NCBI GenBank assembly: GCA_930986645.1
Contig: CAKNJS010000005.1
Span: 1-64,000 of the forward strand
Direction: 5' to 3'
DNA from: an uncultured Lachnoclostridium sp.
Lineage (GTDB): Bacteria > Bacillota > Clostridia > Lachnospirales > Lachnospiraceae
Length of the DNA: 64,000 nucleotides
In this document: piece by piece, positions 1-7,633 of the stretch
Layout: every line of letters starts with the position of its first letter
How positions within the stretch are numbered: position 1 is the first letter of the stretch
Notes under the pieces: generated by a model
What the model was told of the DNA's origin: nothing
Seen by the model: the letters and a program-made list of their open reading frames with translations, nothing else
The model's database searches: none
Program-made: the position numbers and the translations under genes

Positions 1-2
1 TA

Positions 3-878
3 GAGGCTATGAAAGACGGAGACGTTGTACTTCTTGAGAACACACGTTACAGAGCGGAAGAGACAAAGAACGGCGAAGAGTTCTCCAAAGAACTTGCATC
101 TCTCTGCGATGTATTTGTAAACGATGCATTCGGAACAGCACACAGAGCTCACTGCTCAAACGTAGGTGTCACAAAATATGTTGATACAGCAGTTGTCGGA
201 TATCTGATGGAAAAAGAAATTAAATTCCTCGGAAACGCTGTAGAGAATCCAGAGAGACCGTTTGTTGCTATTCTCGGCGGCTCCAAAGTATCCAGCAAGA
301 TCTCTGTTATCAACAATCTGCTTGAGAAGGTTGACACTCTGATCATCGGCGGCGGAATGTGCTATACATTTACAAAAGCTCAGGGCGGAAATGTAGGAAA
401 CTCTCTTCTTGAGGAAGATTATCTGCAGTATGCACTTGACATGGTTAAAAAAGCCGAGGAGAAAGGCGTAAAACTTCTTCTTCCTGTTGACGCGGTTGCA
501 GCAGACGCATTCTCAAATGATGCAAATACAAAAGTTGTTGCTCAGAACGAGATTCCGGACGGCTGGATGGGTCTTGATATCGGACCGAAGACAGCTGAGA
601 TGTTCGCTGATGCTGTGAAATCAGCTAAGACAGTTGTATGGAACGGACCGATGGGATGCTTTGAGATGCCGAAGTTTGCAGACGGAACAAAGGCAGTAGC
701 AGAGGCTCTTGCAAGCACAGATGCTGTGACGATCATCGGAGGCGGAGATTCCGCAGCGGCAGTTAACCAGCTTGGTTACGGCGACAAGATGACACATATC
801 TCAACAGGCGGCGGTGCTTCCCTTGAGTTCCTTGAAGGAAAGGAACTGCCGGGTGTAGCAGCAGCAAACGATAAGTAA
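3..878 (+). CDS. pgk: Phosphoglycerate kinase, 5'-truncated by the window edge
   Basis: Cytosolic glycolytic enzyme that transfers the acyl phosphate of 1,3-bisphosphoglycerate to ADP. About 290 residues are visible of a usual ~400, so the N-terminal part lies left of the window; the frame is open to base 3 and the ATG at 9 is internal. Family motifs seen are [11 protein letters not shown] (start of the visible part), [23 protein letters not shown], the [13 protein letters not shown] stretch and the nucleotide-binding [11 protein letters not shown] followed by [13 protein letters not shown] near the C-terminus. It is followed by tpiA in the same direction after a 135-bp structured spacer, the usual glycolytic order. 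Identification is secure; only the start is missing. Confidence 0.97.
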   Translation, partial: EAMKDGDVVLLENTRYRAEETKNGEEFSKELASLCDVFVNDAFGTAHRAHCSNVGVTKYVDTAVVGYLMEKEIKFLGNAVENPERPFVAILGGSKVSSKISVINNLLEKVDTLIIGGGMCYTFTKAQGGNVGNSLLEEDYLQYALDMVKKAEEKGVKLLLPVDAVAADAFSNDANTKVVAQNEIPDGWMGLDIGPKTAEMFADAVKSAKTVVWNGPMGCFEMPKFADGTKAVAEALASTDAVTIIGGGDSAAAVNQLGYGDKMTHISTGGGASLEFLEGKELPGVAAANDK

Positions 879-996
879 AAAGCTTAGTGAAGCCAAGCCA
901 AGGGCGCAGGCCGAACTTAGCGTTTACTTAGTTCGGCGCACTTGGCAAGGTATTTTCGAGCCTAGTAAGGCGAACATACCCAAAAAGCTTAGTGAA
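877..996. repeat. Direct-repeat-flanked hairpin element between pgk and tpiA
   Basis: The 15-mer AAAAAGCTTAGTGAA occurs at 877-891 and again at 982-996. Between the copies is an imperfect hairpin: ccaag 898-902 pairs with cttgg 941-945, gcg 904-906 with cgc 937-939, and ccgaact 911-917 with agttcgg 930-936. No run of T follows, so it is not a classical terminator. The flanking duplication fits insertion of a small palindromic element, or an mRNA processing/stabilising structure between two glycolytic genes. Confidence 0.6.
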
Positions 997-1013
997 AATA
1001 GGAGAAGAGTAAA

Positions 1014-1763
1014 ATGGCAAGAAAGAAAATCATTGCAGGCAACTGGAAAATGAACAAAACTCCGAGCGAGGCAGTTGCACTGGTAGAAGAACTGAAACCG
1101 TTAGTAGCAAATGAAGAAGTTGACGTAGTATTCTGCGTACCGGCTATCGACATTGTTCCGGTTGTTGAGGCGGCAAAAGGAACAAACATCCAGGTTGGAG
1201 CTGAGAATATGTATTTCGAGGAGAGCGGAGCTTACACAGGCGAGATCTCACCGGCTATGCTTGTAGACGCAGGTGTTAAATACGTAGTTCTCGGACACTC
1301 TGAGAGAAGAGATTACTTCGGAGAGACAAATGAGGATGTAAATAAGAAAGTCCTCAAAGCATTCGAGCACGGTATCACACCGATCATGTGCTGCGGAGAG
1401 ACTCTGGAGCAGAGAGAGCAGGGCGTGACAATGGACTTCATCCGTCAGCAGGTTAAGGTCGGCCTTCAGAACGTAACAGCTGATCAGGCTAAGACAATGG
1501 TTATCGCTTACGAGCCGATCTGGGCAATCGGTACAGGAAAGACAGCTACAACAGAGCAGGCTGAGGAAGTATGCAAAGGCATCCGTGAGTGTGTTGCTGA
1601 AGTATATGACGAGGCTACAGCAGAAGCAATCCGCATTCAGTACGGCGGATCTGTAAACGCAGGAAATGCTGCAGAGCTGTTCGCTCAGGCTGACATCGAT
1701 GGCGGCCTTGTAGGTGGAGCTTCTCTGAAAGCTGATTTTGGTAAGATCGTAAATTACAAATAA
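1014..1763 (+). CDS. tpiA: Triosephosphate isomerase
   Basis: Interconverts dihydroxyacetone phosphate and glyceraldehyde-3-phosphate in glycolysis. The 249 residues match the usual full length. Catalytic residues are in place: N10 and K12 in AGNWKMNK, H95 in VLGHSERR and E167 in [13 protein letters not shown], plus the phosphate-gripping [10 protein letters not shown] segment near residue 210. The start has an AGGAGAAG ribosome site 7-8 bases upstream. It lies downstream of pgk, separated by the hairpin element, and is closed by a strong terminator. Nothing is missing. Confidence 0.98.
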   Translation: MARKKIIAGNWKMNKTPSEAVALVEELKPLVANEEVDVVFCVPAIDIVPVVEAAKGTNIQVGAENMYFEESGAYTGEISPAMLVDAGVKYVVLGHSERRDYFGETNEDVNKKVLKAFEHGITPIMCCGETLEQREQGVTMDFIRQQVKVGLQNVTADQAKTMVIAYEPIWAIGTGKTATTEQAEEVCKGIRECVAEVYDEATAEAIRIQYGGSVNAGNAAELFAQADIDGGLVGGASLKADFGKIVNYK

Positions 1764-1811
1764 GCTCCGGCATCTGGAATTCTCCGGATTCAGCTGAATA
1801 ATGTGATAATT

Positions 1812-1860
1812 AAAAAGGCGGTTTATCTTGTGTAATATCACGGATAAACTGCCTTTTTGC
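1812..1860 (+). terminator. Rho-independent terminator of tpiA
   Basis: A 16-bp stem with one mismatch pairs 1812-1827 (aaaaaggcggtttatc) with 1843-1858. The loop is 15 bases and the downstream arm ends in TTTTT. It separates glycolytic transcription from the ribokinase promoter. Confidence 0.9.
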
Positions 1861-1869
1861 AAATTAAAA

Positions 1870-1915
1870 ATGACATGTGTCATTTATAGTTAGTGATAAA
1901 CATGGTATATATAAA
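1870..1915 (+). promoter_or_regulatory. Putative Crp/Fnr-type operator and promoter of the ribokinase gene
   Basis: The palindrome ATGACATGTGTCAT occupies 1870-1883, with arms extended to AAATGAC/GTCATTT. A -10-like TATATA lies at 1906-1911, exactly 22 bp further on, and no recognisable -35 is present. With a start near 1918 the palindrome is centred at about -41.5, the class II activator position. The same half-sites and spacing recur at 4337-4378 beside the Crp-family regulator gene. Confidence 0.6.
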
Positions 1916-1949
1916 GCAAAATCAAGTGCGGTATTTAAAGGAGGATAAA

Positions 1950-2849
1950 ATGAAGAGAATACTCATTGTCGGCAGCCTGAATATGGATACGGTTCTTGAG
2001 GTTCCCTATCTGCCAAGAGCTGGTGAGACAATCACGGGTAAGAATATTACTCTGATACCCGGCGGAAAAGGCGCGAATCAGGCTTATGCCGCGGGAAAGC
2101 TCGGAGGAGACGTTGTAATGGCAGGTGCTGTAGGGGATGACAGCTTTGGAGACAGGCTCAGAGCGAATCTAAAAGAAGTGGGAGTAAATACGACTCCCAT
2201 TGTTGAGATTTCCGGTGTTCCAACAGGGCAGGCATACATTATTGTAGACGATAATGGAGAGAATTCCATTACGCTGATCCGGGGGACAAATGGAGAGGTT
2301 ACCTGTAAAATGGCAGAGAGCTGGAAAAAGTATATTGAAACATGTGATATTTTAATTATGCAGCTCGAAATCCCGCTGGATACAGTGCTGTATGTGAAAA
2401 ATCTGGCTGTCAATCTGGGAAAGACCGTGATACTAGATCCCGCTCCTGCAAAAAAAGAGTTTCCAGATGGATTCTGGCAGGGAATAGATTACATAAAGCC
2501 AAATGAGACAGAGCTTTCCATTTTGACAGGAAAAGCGATAGATACGAAGGAAAATATTATTAATGGCGCGTCAGAAATGTTGGATAAAGGCGTGAAAAAC
2601 GTAATTGTTACTCTTGGGGAAAAAGGATGCTTTCTTGTTAACAGGTCAGTACAAAAATTTTTCCCGGCAGAAAAAGTAAAAGCAGTGGATACGACAGCAG
2701 CGGGAGATTGTTTTACAGCGGCTTTTGCTCTTGCTTTAAGCCGCGGTGAAACTGAAGACGAGGCTGTAAATTTCGGACAAAAAGTTTCTTCCATTGCAGT
2801 GACGAGAAAAGGGGCCCAAACCTCAATACCGGATGCATCAGAACTGTGA
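1950..2849 (+). CDS. rbsK: Ribokinase (PfkB family sugar kinase)
   Basis: Phosphorylates ribose to ribose-5-phosphate with ATP in the cytosol. At 299 residues it is full length for RbsK. It starts with the typical ILIVGSLNMDTVLEVP strand, carries the substrate motif GGKGANQAYAAGKLGG around residues 40-55, and ends with the PfkB signature DTTAAGDCFTAAFALAL (residue ~250) holding the catalytic Asp. An upstream in-frame ATG at 1893 exists, but the ATG at 1950 has AAAGGAGG six bases upstream, and the upstream extension would overlap the predicted promoter. Its partner genes (nucleoside hydrolase, phosphorylase, deoB) lie 7-10 kb downstream and share its operator. A nucleoside kinase role is possible, but the N-terminus is ribokinase-like. 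Confidence 0.88.
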   Translation: MKRILIVGSLNMDTVLEVPYLPRAGETITGKNITLIPGGKGANQAYAAGKLGGDVVMAGAVGDDSFGDRLRANLKEVGVNTTPIVEISGVPTGQAYIIVDDNGENSITLIRGTNGEVTCKMAESWKKYIETCDILIMQLEIPLDTVLYVKNLAVNLGKTVILDPAPAKKEFPDGFWQGIDYIKPNETELSILTGKAIDTKENIINGASEMLDKGVKNVIVTLGEKGCFLVNRSVQKFFPAEKVKAVDTTAAGDCFTAAFALALSRGETEDEAVNFGQKVSSIAVTRKGAQTSIPDASEL

Positions 2850-2889
2850 AACCAAAAGTACGTCTGTGATCTTTCATGAAAATAATAAA

Positions 2890-2919
2890 AAACAGGGAGG
2901 CTGTCAAGGCTCCCTGTTT
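2890..2919. terminator. Bidirectional terminator between convergent rbsK and the TudS-like gene
   Basis: aaacagggag (2890-2899) pairs perfectly with ctccctgttt (2910-2919) around a 10-base loop. There are A-runs on the left and T-rich sequence on the right, which suits both converging transcripts. Confidence 0.8.
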
Positions 2920-2939
2920 ATTGTACATATGTGTAGTAA

Positions 2940-3503
2940 TCATATTGACTCAAGCATCTTCATACATTTTTCGGGCTCGGGAGCATAGAGAGAGGAAATC
3001 CGGACTTTATCGGATAATCCTTCCTCTTCAAGCATTTCTTTCAGTACCTGAATCAAGATACCGGAGCCTTTACCGAGTTTACACGAGGCAAGGGTTTCGT
3101 CCAGTCCGGTTCGACCATCAAAAGAACCATACCAGTCCGCATAACAGGTATAGTCTGCTCCGCAGCTTGGGCTGCCGTCTACGCCAACAAATCCCAGCAC
3201 TTCAAACATGTCATCATTTTGCAGATATTCTTTTAACTGCTGTATAATCGGTGTCAGGATATCGCGGCAATGTGTGCGGAAAAAGACATTATCAAACTGA
3301 TTGCTGACATGTCCCCAGCGTCTTGCACCATAGAGAGTGAATTCGGGACAGGGCAGCTGGATGAGCTGTATATCACTGTCGATTGCTTTGCGCATAAATT
3401 TTTTCCTGAGGTTCTCTTCAGCGTCAATCTCCTGCTGATTATACAGGACAACTTTGGCTGATGTATTCAGAATACAGTGAGATACAAATAAGATTTTTTT
3501 CAT
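2940..3503 (-). CDS. CD3072/TudS-like putative desulfidase (DUF523-related)
   Basis: A 187-residue protein related to the DUF523/TudS group, whose characterised members remove sulfur from thiouracils using a [4Fe-4S] cluster held by three cysteines. Three matching cysteines are visible: C10 in the N-terminal SHCILN, C52 in QLPCPEF and C114 in the hallmark VDGSPSCG. The start at 3503 was chosen because AAAGGAGG lies eight bases upstream; a 14-residue extension is open but has no ribosome site. It sits between ribokinase and the Crp-type regulator of a nucleoside salvage island, which fits a role in desulfurating thiolated nucleobases. The family call is firm; the substrate is inferred. Confidence 0.72.
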   Translation of the reverse strand: MKKILFVSHCILNTSAKVVLYNQQEIDAEENLRKKFMRKAIDSDIQLIQLPCPEFTLYGARRWGHVSNQFDNVFFRTHCRDILTPIIQQLKEYLQNDDMFEVLGFVGVDGSPSCGADYTCYADWYGSFDGRTGLDETLASCKLGKGSGILIQVLKEMLEEEGLSDKVRISSLYAPEPEKCMKMLESI

Positions 3504-3535
3504 AAAATCGTCCTCCTTTGTAAAATCTACAGACA

Positions 3536-3564
3536 AATCTAACACAATTGATTCTAAAATTCAA
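3536..3564 (-). promoter_or_regulatory. Sigma-A-like promoter of the TudS-like gene
   Basis: On the minus strand TTGAAT (3564-3559), a 17-bp spacer and TAGATT (3541-3536) precede the start by about 35 bases. No copy of the ATGAC-N4-GTCAT palindrome is present here, so this gene may be constitutive or read through from the regulator gene 93 bp upstream. Confidence 0.45.
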
Positions 3565-3596
3565 GAAAAATTTTAAGGCGTTACCGCAATTTTATA

Positions 3597-4292
3597 TCAT
3601 AGTATGACATCACCATATCGAACAGACAATTTTTCCAGATTCTTTTGCTCGATGATAATTTTCCCTTTTCGGAGTTCTATATAGCCTTTTCCCTCAAAGT
3701 CTGCGAGATGACGGTATAAGGTGCGCAGGTTGATATGGAGTATTTCGGCAAGATCTTTTCGGGTAAGCGGACAGACATAAGGTGTCTTCCGCTGTGCTTG
3801 AAGAAAAAGATAATGTCCCAGAATATCTTTGGAGTGAAACAGCTGGTTTGTTTCAGCACGATCCATGTTCGACTTGAGCGAGGCCCCCATGGTTACCAAA
3901 GTTTGGTAACAGATATAGGCGTTTTCCCGTATGATTGTTTCAAAAACAGATATAGGAATGCGAAGGATATAACATTTGCTCTGAGCGACTACAAAAGCTG
4001 TGTAAGCATTTATTTTGTTCAAATATTCAACCATTCCCATGATATCTAATGGTTCGATAAAGTCAATGACATTATCATTGTCCCAGCTGATACAGTTTAA
4101 AACACTGACACGCCCGGAGATAAGTATGTAGATATAGCGGCATGGATCGCCTTGGCTGATGATGGTTTCCTCTTTCTGAAAGTCCAGCAGACGTGCCTCG
4201 GATAGATACTCCTGAAGCGCGGGATATGGGTTTATAGGATTATACGCACCGGAAAAAATGATTTCTAATGCTTTGGAAGTTTTGCTGTACAT
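3597..4292 (-). CDS. Crp/Fnr-family transcription regulator (YeiL-like)
   Basis: A 231-residue regulator. Residues ~36-115 form the cyclic-nucleotide-binding fold (the QKEETIISQGDPCRYIYILISG strand series), and residues ~172-210 hold a winged helix with LTRKDLAEILHINLRTLYRHL as recognition helix. The start at 4292 is an ATG with a GGGG-type ribosome site; the longer frame to 4343 begins with TTG inside the operator. It is transcribed divergently from the ECF operon, and a palindromic site lies in the shared spacer, so autoregulation is likely. In E. coli the Crp-type regulator gene yeiL adjoins the nucleoside hydrolase gene rihB, a parallel to this context. The effector is unknown, and no cysteine cluster for Fe-S sensing is seen. 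Confidence 0.82.
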   Translation of the reverse strand: MYSKTSKALEIIFSGAYNPINPYPALQEYLSEARLLDFQKEETIISQGDPCRYIYILISGRVSVLNCISWDNDNVIDFIEPLDIMGMVEYLNKINAYTAFVVAQSKCYILRIPISVFETIIRENAYICYQTLVTMGASLKSNMDRAETNQLFHSKDILGHYLFLQAQRKTPYVCPLTRKDLAEILHINLRTLYRHLADFEGKGYIELRKGKIIIEQKNLEKLSVRYGDVIL

Positions 4293-4336
4293 ATGGCGAA
4301 TATACCCCTTTCTTTTGTTAAAAATAGTAGAGAAAG

Positions 4337-4378
4337 ATGACAAACGTCATTTTTTTAATTATACATATGTGCTAATCT
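4337..4378 (+). promoter_or_regulatory. Putative Crp/Fnr-type operator and extended -10 promoter of the ECF operon
   Basis: ATGACAAACGTCAT lies at 4337-4350, followed after exactly 22 bp by an extended -10 (TGC-TAATCT, hexamer 4373-4378) and no -35. The geometry equals that before ribokinase (centre about -41.5). A second, wider-spaced half-site pair, TGAC-N6-GTCA, lies at 4402-4415. The divergent regulator gene begins 45 bp away on the other side. Confidence 0.6.
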
Positions 4379-4490
4379 ACAGTCAAGTTAAAGGTCTCGG
4401 TTGACAAAAAAGTCATCCGTGCAGAACAACTTAGTCAAAAGGAGGACAGAAAGCAGTATGCAGACAAACAAAGGAAAAGGAGAGAGAAAA

Positions 4491-5102
4491 ATGCAGGAAA
4501 AAAAGTATTCAATTAAAACTGATTTTTCAATGTTAGCAATTCTGATTATTCCAATCAGTGTGGCCGTTAATTTTGTAGGAGGACAGCTGGCATCTATTTT
4601 GAAACTTCCGATGTATCTGGATACGATCGGAACGATTTTTGCCGGTATGCTGTGCGGTCCATGGGTCGGAGCAGTAGCAGGTGGTTTGACAAATGTTGTA
4701 ACTGGAATTGCAAACCCGGTCAACTTCGCTTTTATCCCGGTTAATATTCTGGCAGGTCTGGTTACCGGATTCCTCGCAAGAAAAAAAATGTTTAATGTAT
4801 GGTGGAAATGGATTATCTCTATGATCCTGATGGCAGTCGTTGCAGTAGTATCCTCAGCACCAATCGTAGTTCTTGTATACGGAGGTGTAACCGGAAGTGG
4901 AACATCATTGATCACAGCGGCGGCAATGGCAGCAGGAGCAAATATCTGGGCGGCATTTTTTGGAACAGAGGGAATTTTCCAGCTGCTTGACCGTGTGATT
5001 TCTTTTATCATCTGCCGCTTGGTAATTCAGGTAATTCCACCCAGAACACTTGTGAAATTCGGATGCGGAATGAATTACATTAAGGAGAAAGATAAAAAAT
5101 AA
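4491..5102 (+). CDS. ECF transporter substrate-binding S component
   Basis: Integral membrane protein of 203 residues with about five to six hydrophobic segments: LAILIIPISVAVNFVGG near the start, IGTIFAGMLCGPWVGAVAGG, the NILAGLVTGFLA turn, ISMILMAVVAVVSSAPIVVLVYG and a C-terminal FISF segment. S components give energy-coupling-factor importers their specificity. The small-residue-rich second segment and the following TNVVTGI are typical of the fold. It is the first gene of the island's ECF operon, followed by T, A and A' genes. The start at 4491 has AGGAGA seven bases upstream; an ATG at 4458 with GGAGG twelve bases upstream is the alternative. Substrate is not readable from sequence; nucleoside or ribose is inferred from the downstream enzymes. 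Confidence 0.75.
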   Translation: MQEKKYSIKTDFSMLAILIIPISVAVNFVGGQLASILKLPMYLDTIGTIFAGMLCGPWVGAVAGGLTNVVTGIANPVNFAFIPVNILAGLVTGFLARKKMFNVWWKWIISMILMAVVAVVSSAPIVVLVYGGVTGSGTSLITAAAMAAGANIWAAFFGTEGIFQLLDRVISFIICRLVIQVIPPRTLVKFGCGMNYIKEKDKK

Positions 5103-5173
5103 TAATTCTGCATCCTCCTTTTGACCTATGGCACAATGTTGTATTTGAGTAAAAAGAAAAGGAACGCTTGTTT

Positions 5174-5977
5174 ATGGAAAATTATATTGAAAAAATACAG
5201 ATACGAAAATCAAATAAACTTGCAGGACTTTACCCTTCGACAAAAGCGCTGATCGTACTTATGTATGCGGTCTGTACCTTTATCGTCAATACGATAGAGG
5301 TCACAGATATCGGCCTTCCGCTATTTCTTATTCCACAGTTTTTGGTGATTCTTATACTGTGCAAAGCAAGCGGAGTCCTTGGAAGGTGCATAAAAGCGCT
5401 GAATACGGTGGCTGTTGTAGCGCTGATCATCCTGCTGGTTCAGACGTTTCTTGTACCGGGCGGAGATCTGATATGGCGGTTCGGTATCTTGCGGATCTAT
5501 GAAAGAGGATTGCGGACAGCTGTCTCCCTGTCATTTTTGATTATGAATATTGCAGGAATTTTTGTATGGCTGTTCCAGACAACAGAAAACAAAGAAATAT
5601 CAAGAGCTCTTGAAGATTCTGGAATGAATTATAAGGCAGCATATGTATTTACTTCTACGCTTCAGATGATCGAAATACTGGGAAGAAACAGTAAAACGAT
5701 CATGAATGCACAGAAGGCAAGAGGTGTAGAGACGGAGGGTAATCTTATTGTCAGGGCAAAGGCATTCTTCCCTTCACTGGTGCCTTTGATCTTAGGGGCA
5801 GTCATTAGTTCAGAGGAGCGTGTTCTTACTCTGGAAGCAAGAGGATTTACAATGCAGGGGCCAAAGACACATTTGTTTGAACTGAAGAAAAGCGGCTGGG
5901 AAGGAAAGGCGGCCGCTGCGTCAGTTCTAATCACAGTGCTTCTGCTTGCAGGGAGGATTATGTTATGGCTGTTGTGA
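5174..5977 (+). CDS. ecfT: ECF transporter transmembrane T component
   Basis: Membrane scaffold that links the S component to the two ATPases. It has 267 residues. Several hydrophobic segments occur (LIVLMYAVCTFIVNTI, LFLIPQFLVILILC, VVALIILLVQTFL, SFLIMNIAGIFVWLF). Two coupling-helix motifs characteristic of EcfT are present, NAQKARGVETEG around residue 180 and LEARGFTMQG around residue 218. The start used is the ATG at 5174, with AGGA ten bases upstream; TTG at 5168 is too close to that site. Its 3' end overlaps the first ATPase gene by 13 bp, indicating translational coupling. Confidence 0.9.
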   Translation: MENYIEKIQIRKSNKLAGLYPSTKALIVLMYAVCTFIVNTIEVTDIGLPLFLIPQFLVILILCKASGVLGRCIKALNTVAVVALIILLVQTFLVPGGDLIWRFGILRIYERGLRTAVSLSFLIMNIAGIFVWLFQTTENKEISRALEDSGMNYKAAYVFTSTLQMIEILGRNSKTIMNAQKARGVETEGNLIVRAKAFFPSLVPLILGAVISSEERVLTLEARGFTMQGPKTHLFELKKSGWEGKAAAASVLITVLLLAGRIMLWLL

Positions 5978-6828
5978 TTGAATGTAAAGATGTGACTTAT
6001 TATTATCCATTGACGGAAAAGCCGGCAGTCGAGGACCTGAATTTAAAGATTGAAAGCGGTAAATTCTATGGAGTAGTGGGGGAAAACGGCGCTGGAAAGA
6101 CAACTTTCTGCGCACTGCTCAGAGGATTCGCTCCGGGATTTTACAAAGGTGAATTAAAAGGCGAGGTGCTGGTAGAGGGAAAGAAAACAATAGAATACGG
6201 AGGGGAACTGTCCGCTAAGATCGGATATGTATTCCAAAATCCATTTACACAGATAAGCGGTGTGAAAGATACCGTGTTTGAAGAAGTTGCTTACGGATTG
6301 GAGAACTTCGGTGTCCCTGTGGAAGAGATTGAGAGACGCGTGATCGAAGTTATGAAAATGACAGATATTGAGGCGCTTGCAGAAAAAAATCCCTTCGACC
6401 TATCGGGCGGACAGATGCAGAGAGTGGCGCTGGCATCCGTAATTGTGCTTGAGCCTGATATCCTGATTATTGATGAACCTACAAGCCAGCTCGATCCGGA
6501 GGGAACGGAGAGTGTATTCCGAATTATCAAAGCTTTAAAAGATAGAAAAAAGACGATCATTCTGGTAGAGCATAAGATAGATCTGATTGCGGAATATGCG
6601 GATGAGGTTCTGGTGTTTGAGAAAGGACACCTGATTAAATCAGGAGATAAAGAAAAGATTCTTTCTGATATTTCTCTCCTTGATCGCGGAGTGTCTCTTC
6701 CTCAGGTGGCCATTCTGGGAGCAAAGCTCAAAGAGAAAGGATTCCCGCTTCGGAAGATTCCGGTGACGGAGGATCAGGCTGTAAGGATGATCCGGGAATC
6801 GTTAAAGGAGGGTAAGCAGGATGCATGA
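5965..6828 (+). CDS. ecfA: ECF transporter ATPase A1
   Basis: ATP-binding subunit of 287 residues that powers the ECF importer on the cytoplasmic face. Motifs: Walker A GENGAGKTT (39-47), Q-loop in VFQNPFTQ (~90), intact signature LSGGQ (146-150), Walker B ILIIDEP (166-172), D-loop SQLD and switch His in LVEHK (~204). A C-terminal ~70-residue extension follows, as usual for ECF ATPases. It overlaps ecfT by 13 bp and the second ATPase by 8 bp, so the set is one tightly coupled unit. Confidence 0.92.
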   Translation: MAVVIECKDVTYYYPLTEKPAVEDLNLKIESGKFYGVVGENGAGKTTFCALLRGFAPGFYKGELKGEVLVEGKKTIEYGGELSAKIGYVFQNPFTQISGVKDTVFEEVAYGLENFGVPVEEIERRVIEVMKMTDIEALAEKNPFDLSGGQMQRVALASVIVLEPDILIIDEPTSQLDPEGTESVFRIIKALKDRKKTIILVEHKIDLIAEYADEVLVFEKGHLIKSGDKEKILSDISLLDRGVSLPQVAILGAKLKEKGFPLRKIPVTEDQAVRMIRESLKEGKQDA

Positions 6829-7633
6829 TTTGATACTTAAAAATGTAAGCTTTTCTTATCCGGGAGGATTTCTGGCAGTAGATGATATTAATATGGAGAT
6901 TAAGGCGGGCGAAAATGTAGCCATTGTAGGTCAGAACGGCGCCGGAAAAACAACTACTGTCAAGATGATGAATGGTCTGTTAAGGCCGACAAAGGGCGAT
7001 GTGCTGATCGGAGATATGAATACAAAAGATTATACGACCGCACAGGTATCAAGAGTAGTCGGCTATGTATTTCAGAATCCGGATGACCAGATTTTTCATT
7101 CTACTGTAGAAAGTGAAGTACGTTTTGGTCCGAAGATGATGAAACTAGAACCTGAGGAGGAAAATTCGCGGGTTGAAGAAGCACTTAAGATTACAGGGAT
7201 GGATAAGTATAGAGAAGAAAATCCATATAACCTTCCTCTTTCTACAAGGAAGTTTGTGACAATCGCTGCAGTTATCGCTATGAATACAGATGTTCTTATT
7301 TTTGATGAGCCGACTGCGGGACAGGATATGGAAGGAAATAAGAGATTGGCAGACATATTGCGCATCCTTCATAAGCAGGGGAAAACAGTGATCACTATTT
7401 CCCATGATATGGAATTTGTATCCATGAACTTTGATAAAGTAATCGTAATGGCAAAGAAAAAAATTGTAAGGACTGGCACTCCGCGGGAGATATTCTGGGA
7501 TATGGATGCTCTTGATAAGGCAATGTTAAAACAACCATATGTAAGCAGGGTATGCAGGGCTCTTGGCATAGAGGGTGGTGTGATCTGTATTGAAGATGCG
7601 ATAAATGAGATAATGAGCAGGGAGAATGTATGA
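6821..7633 (+). CDS. ECF transporter ATPase A2 with degenerate signature
   Basis: Second ATPase of the importer, 270 residues. Walker A GQNGAGKTT (37-45), Q-loop VFQNPDDQ and Walker B VLIFDEP (158-164) are normal, and the switch His is in TISHDME. The ABC signature reads LPLSTRK (138-144) in place of LSGGQ. This leaves one canonical and one altered ATP site in the A1/A2 dimer, a known theme among asymmetric ABC dimers. It overlaps A1 by 8 bp and the MFS gene by 4 bp (ATGA). The role is firm; the effect of the altered signature is inferred. Confidence 0.9.
   Translation: MHDLILKNVSFSYPGGFLAVDDINMEIKAGENVAIVGQNGAGKTTTVKMMNGLLRPTKGDVLIGDMNTKDYTTAQVSRVVGYVFQNPDDQIFHSTVESEVRFGPKMMKLEPEEENSRVEEALKITGMDKYREENPYNLPLSTRKFVTIAAVIAMNTDVLIFDEPTAGQDMEGNKRLADILRILHKQGKTVITISHDMEFVSMNFDKVIVMAKKKIVRTGTPREIFWDMDALDKAMLKQPYVSRVCRALGIEGGVICIEDAINEIMSRENV

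Noticed and set aside
877-996. CRISPR-like repeat pair
   Set aside because: Only two copies of a 15-mer with a structured, not spacer-like, interval and no cas genes anywhere in the window.
1248-1883. 211-codon antisense frame over tpiA and its terminator
   Set aside because: It starts beyond the terminator, runs opposite catalytic residues of tpiA, and has shadow-type composition.
4402-4415. TGAC-N6-GTCA as a second regulator site before the ECF operon
   Set aside because: Its spacing (6) differs from the two matched sites (4), and it lies downstream of the predicted start; recorded only as a possible accessory site.
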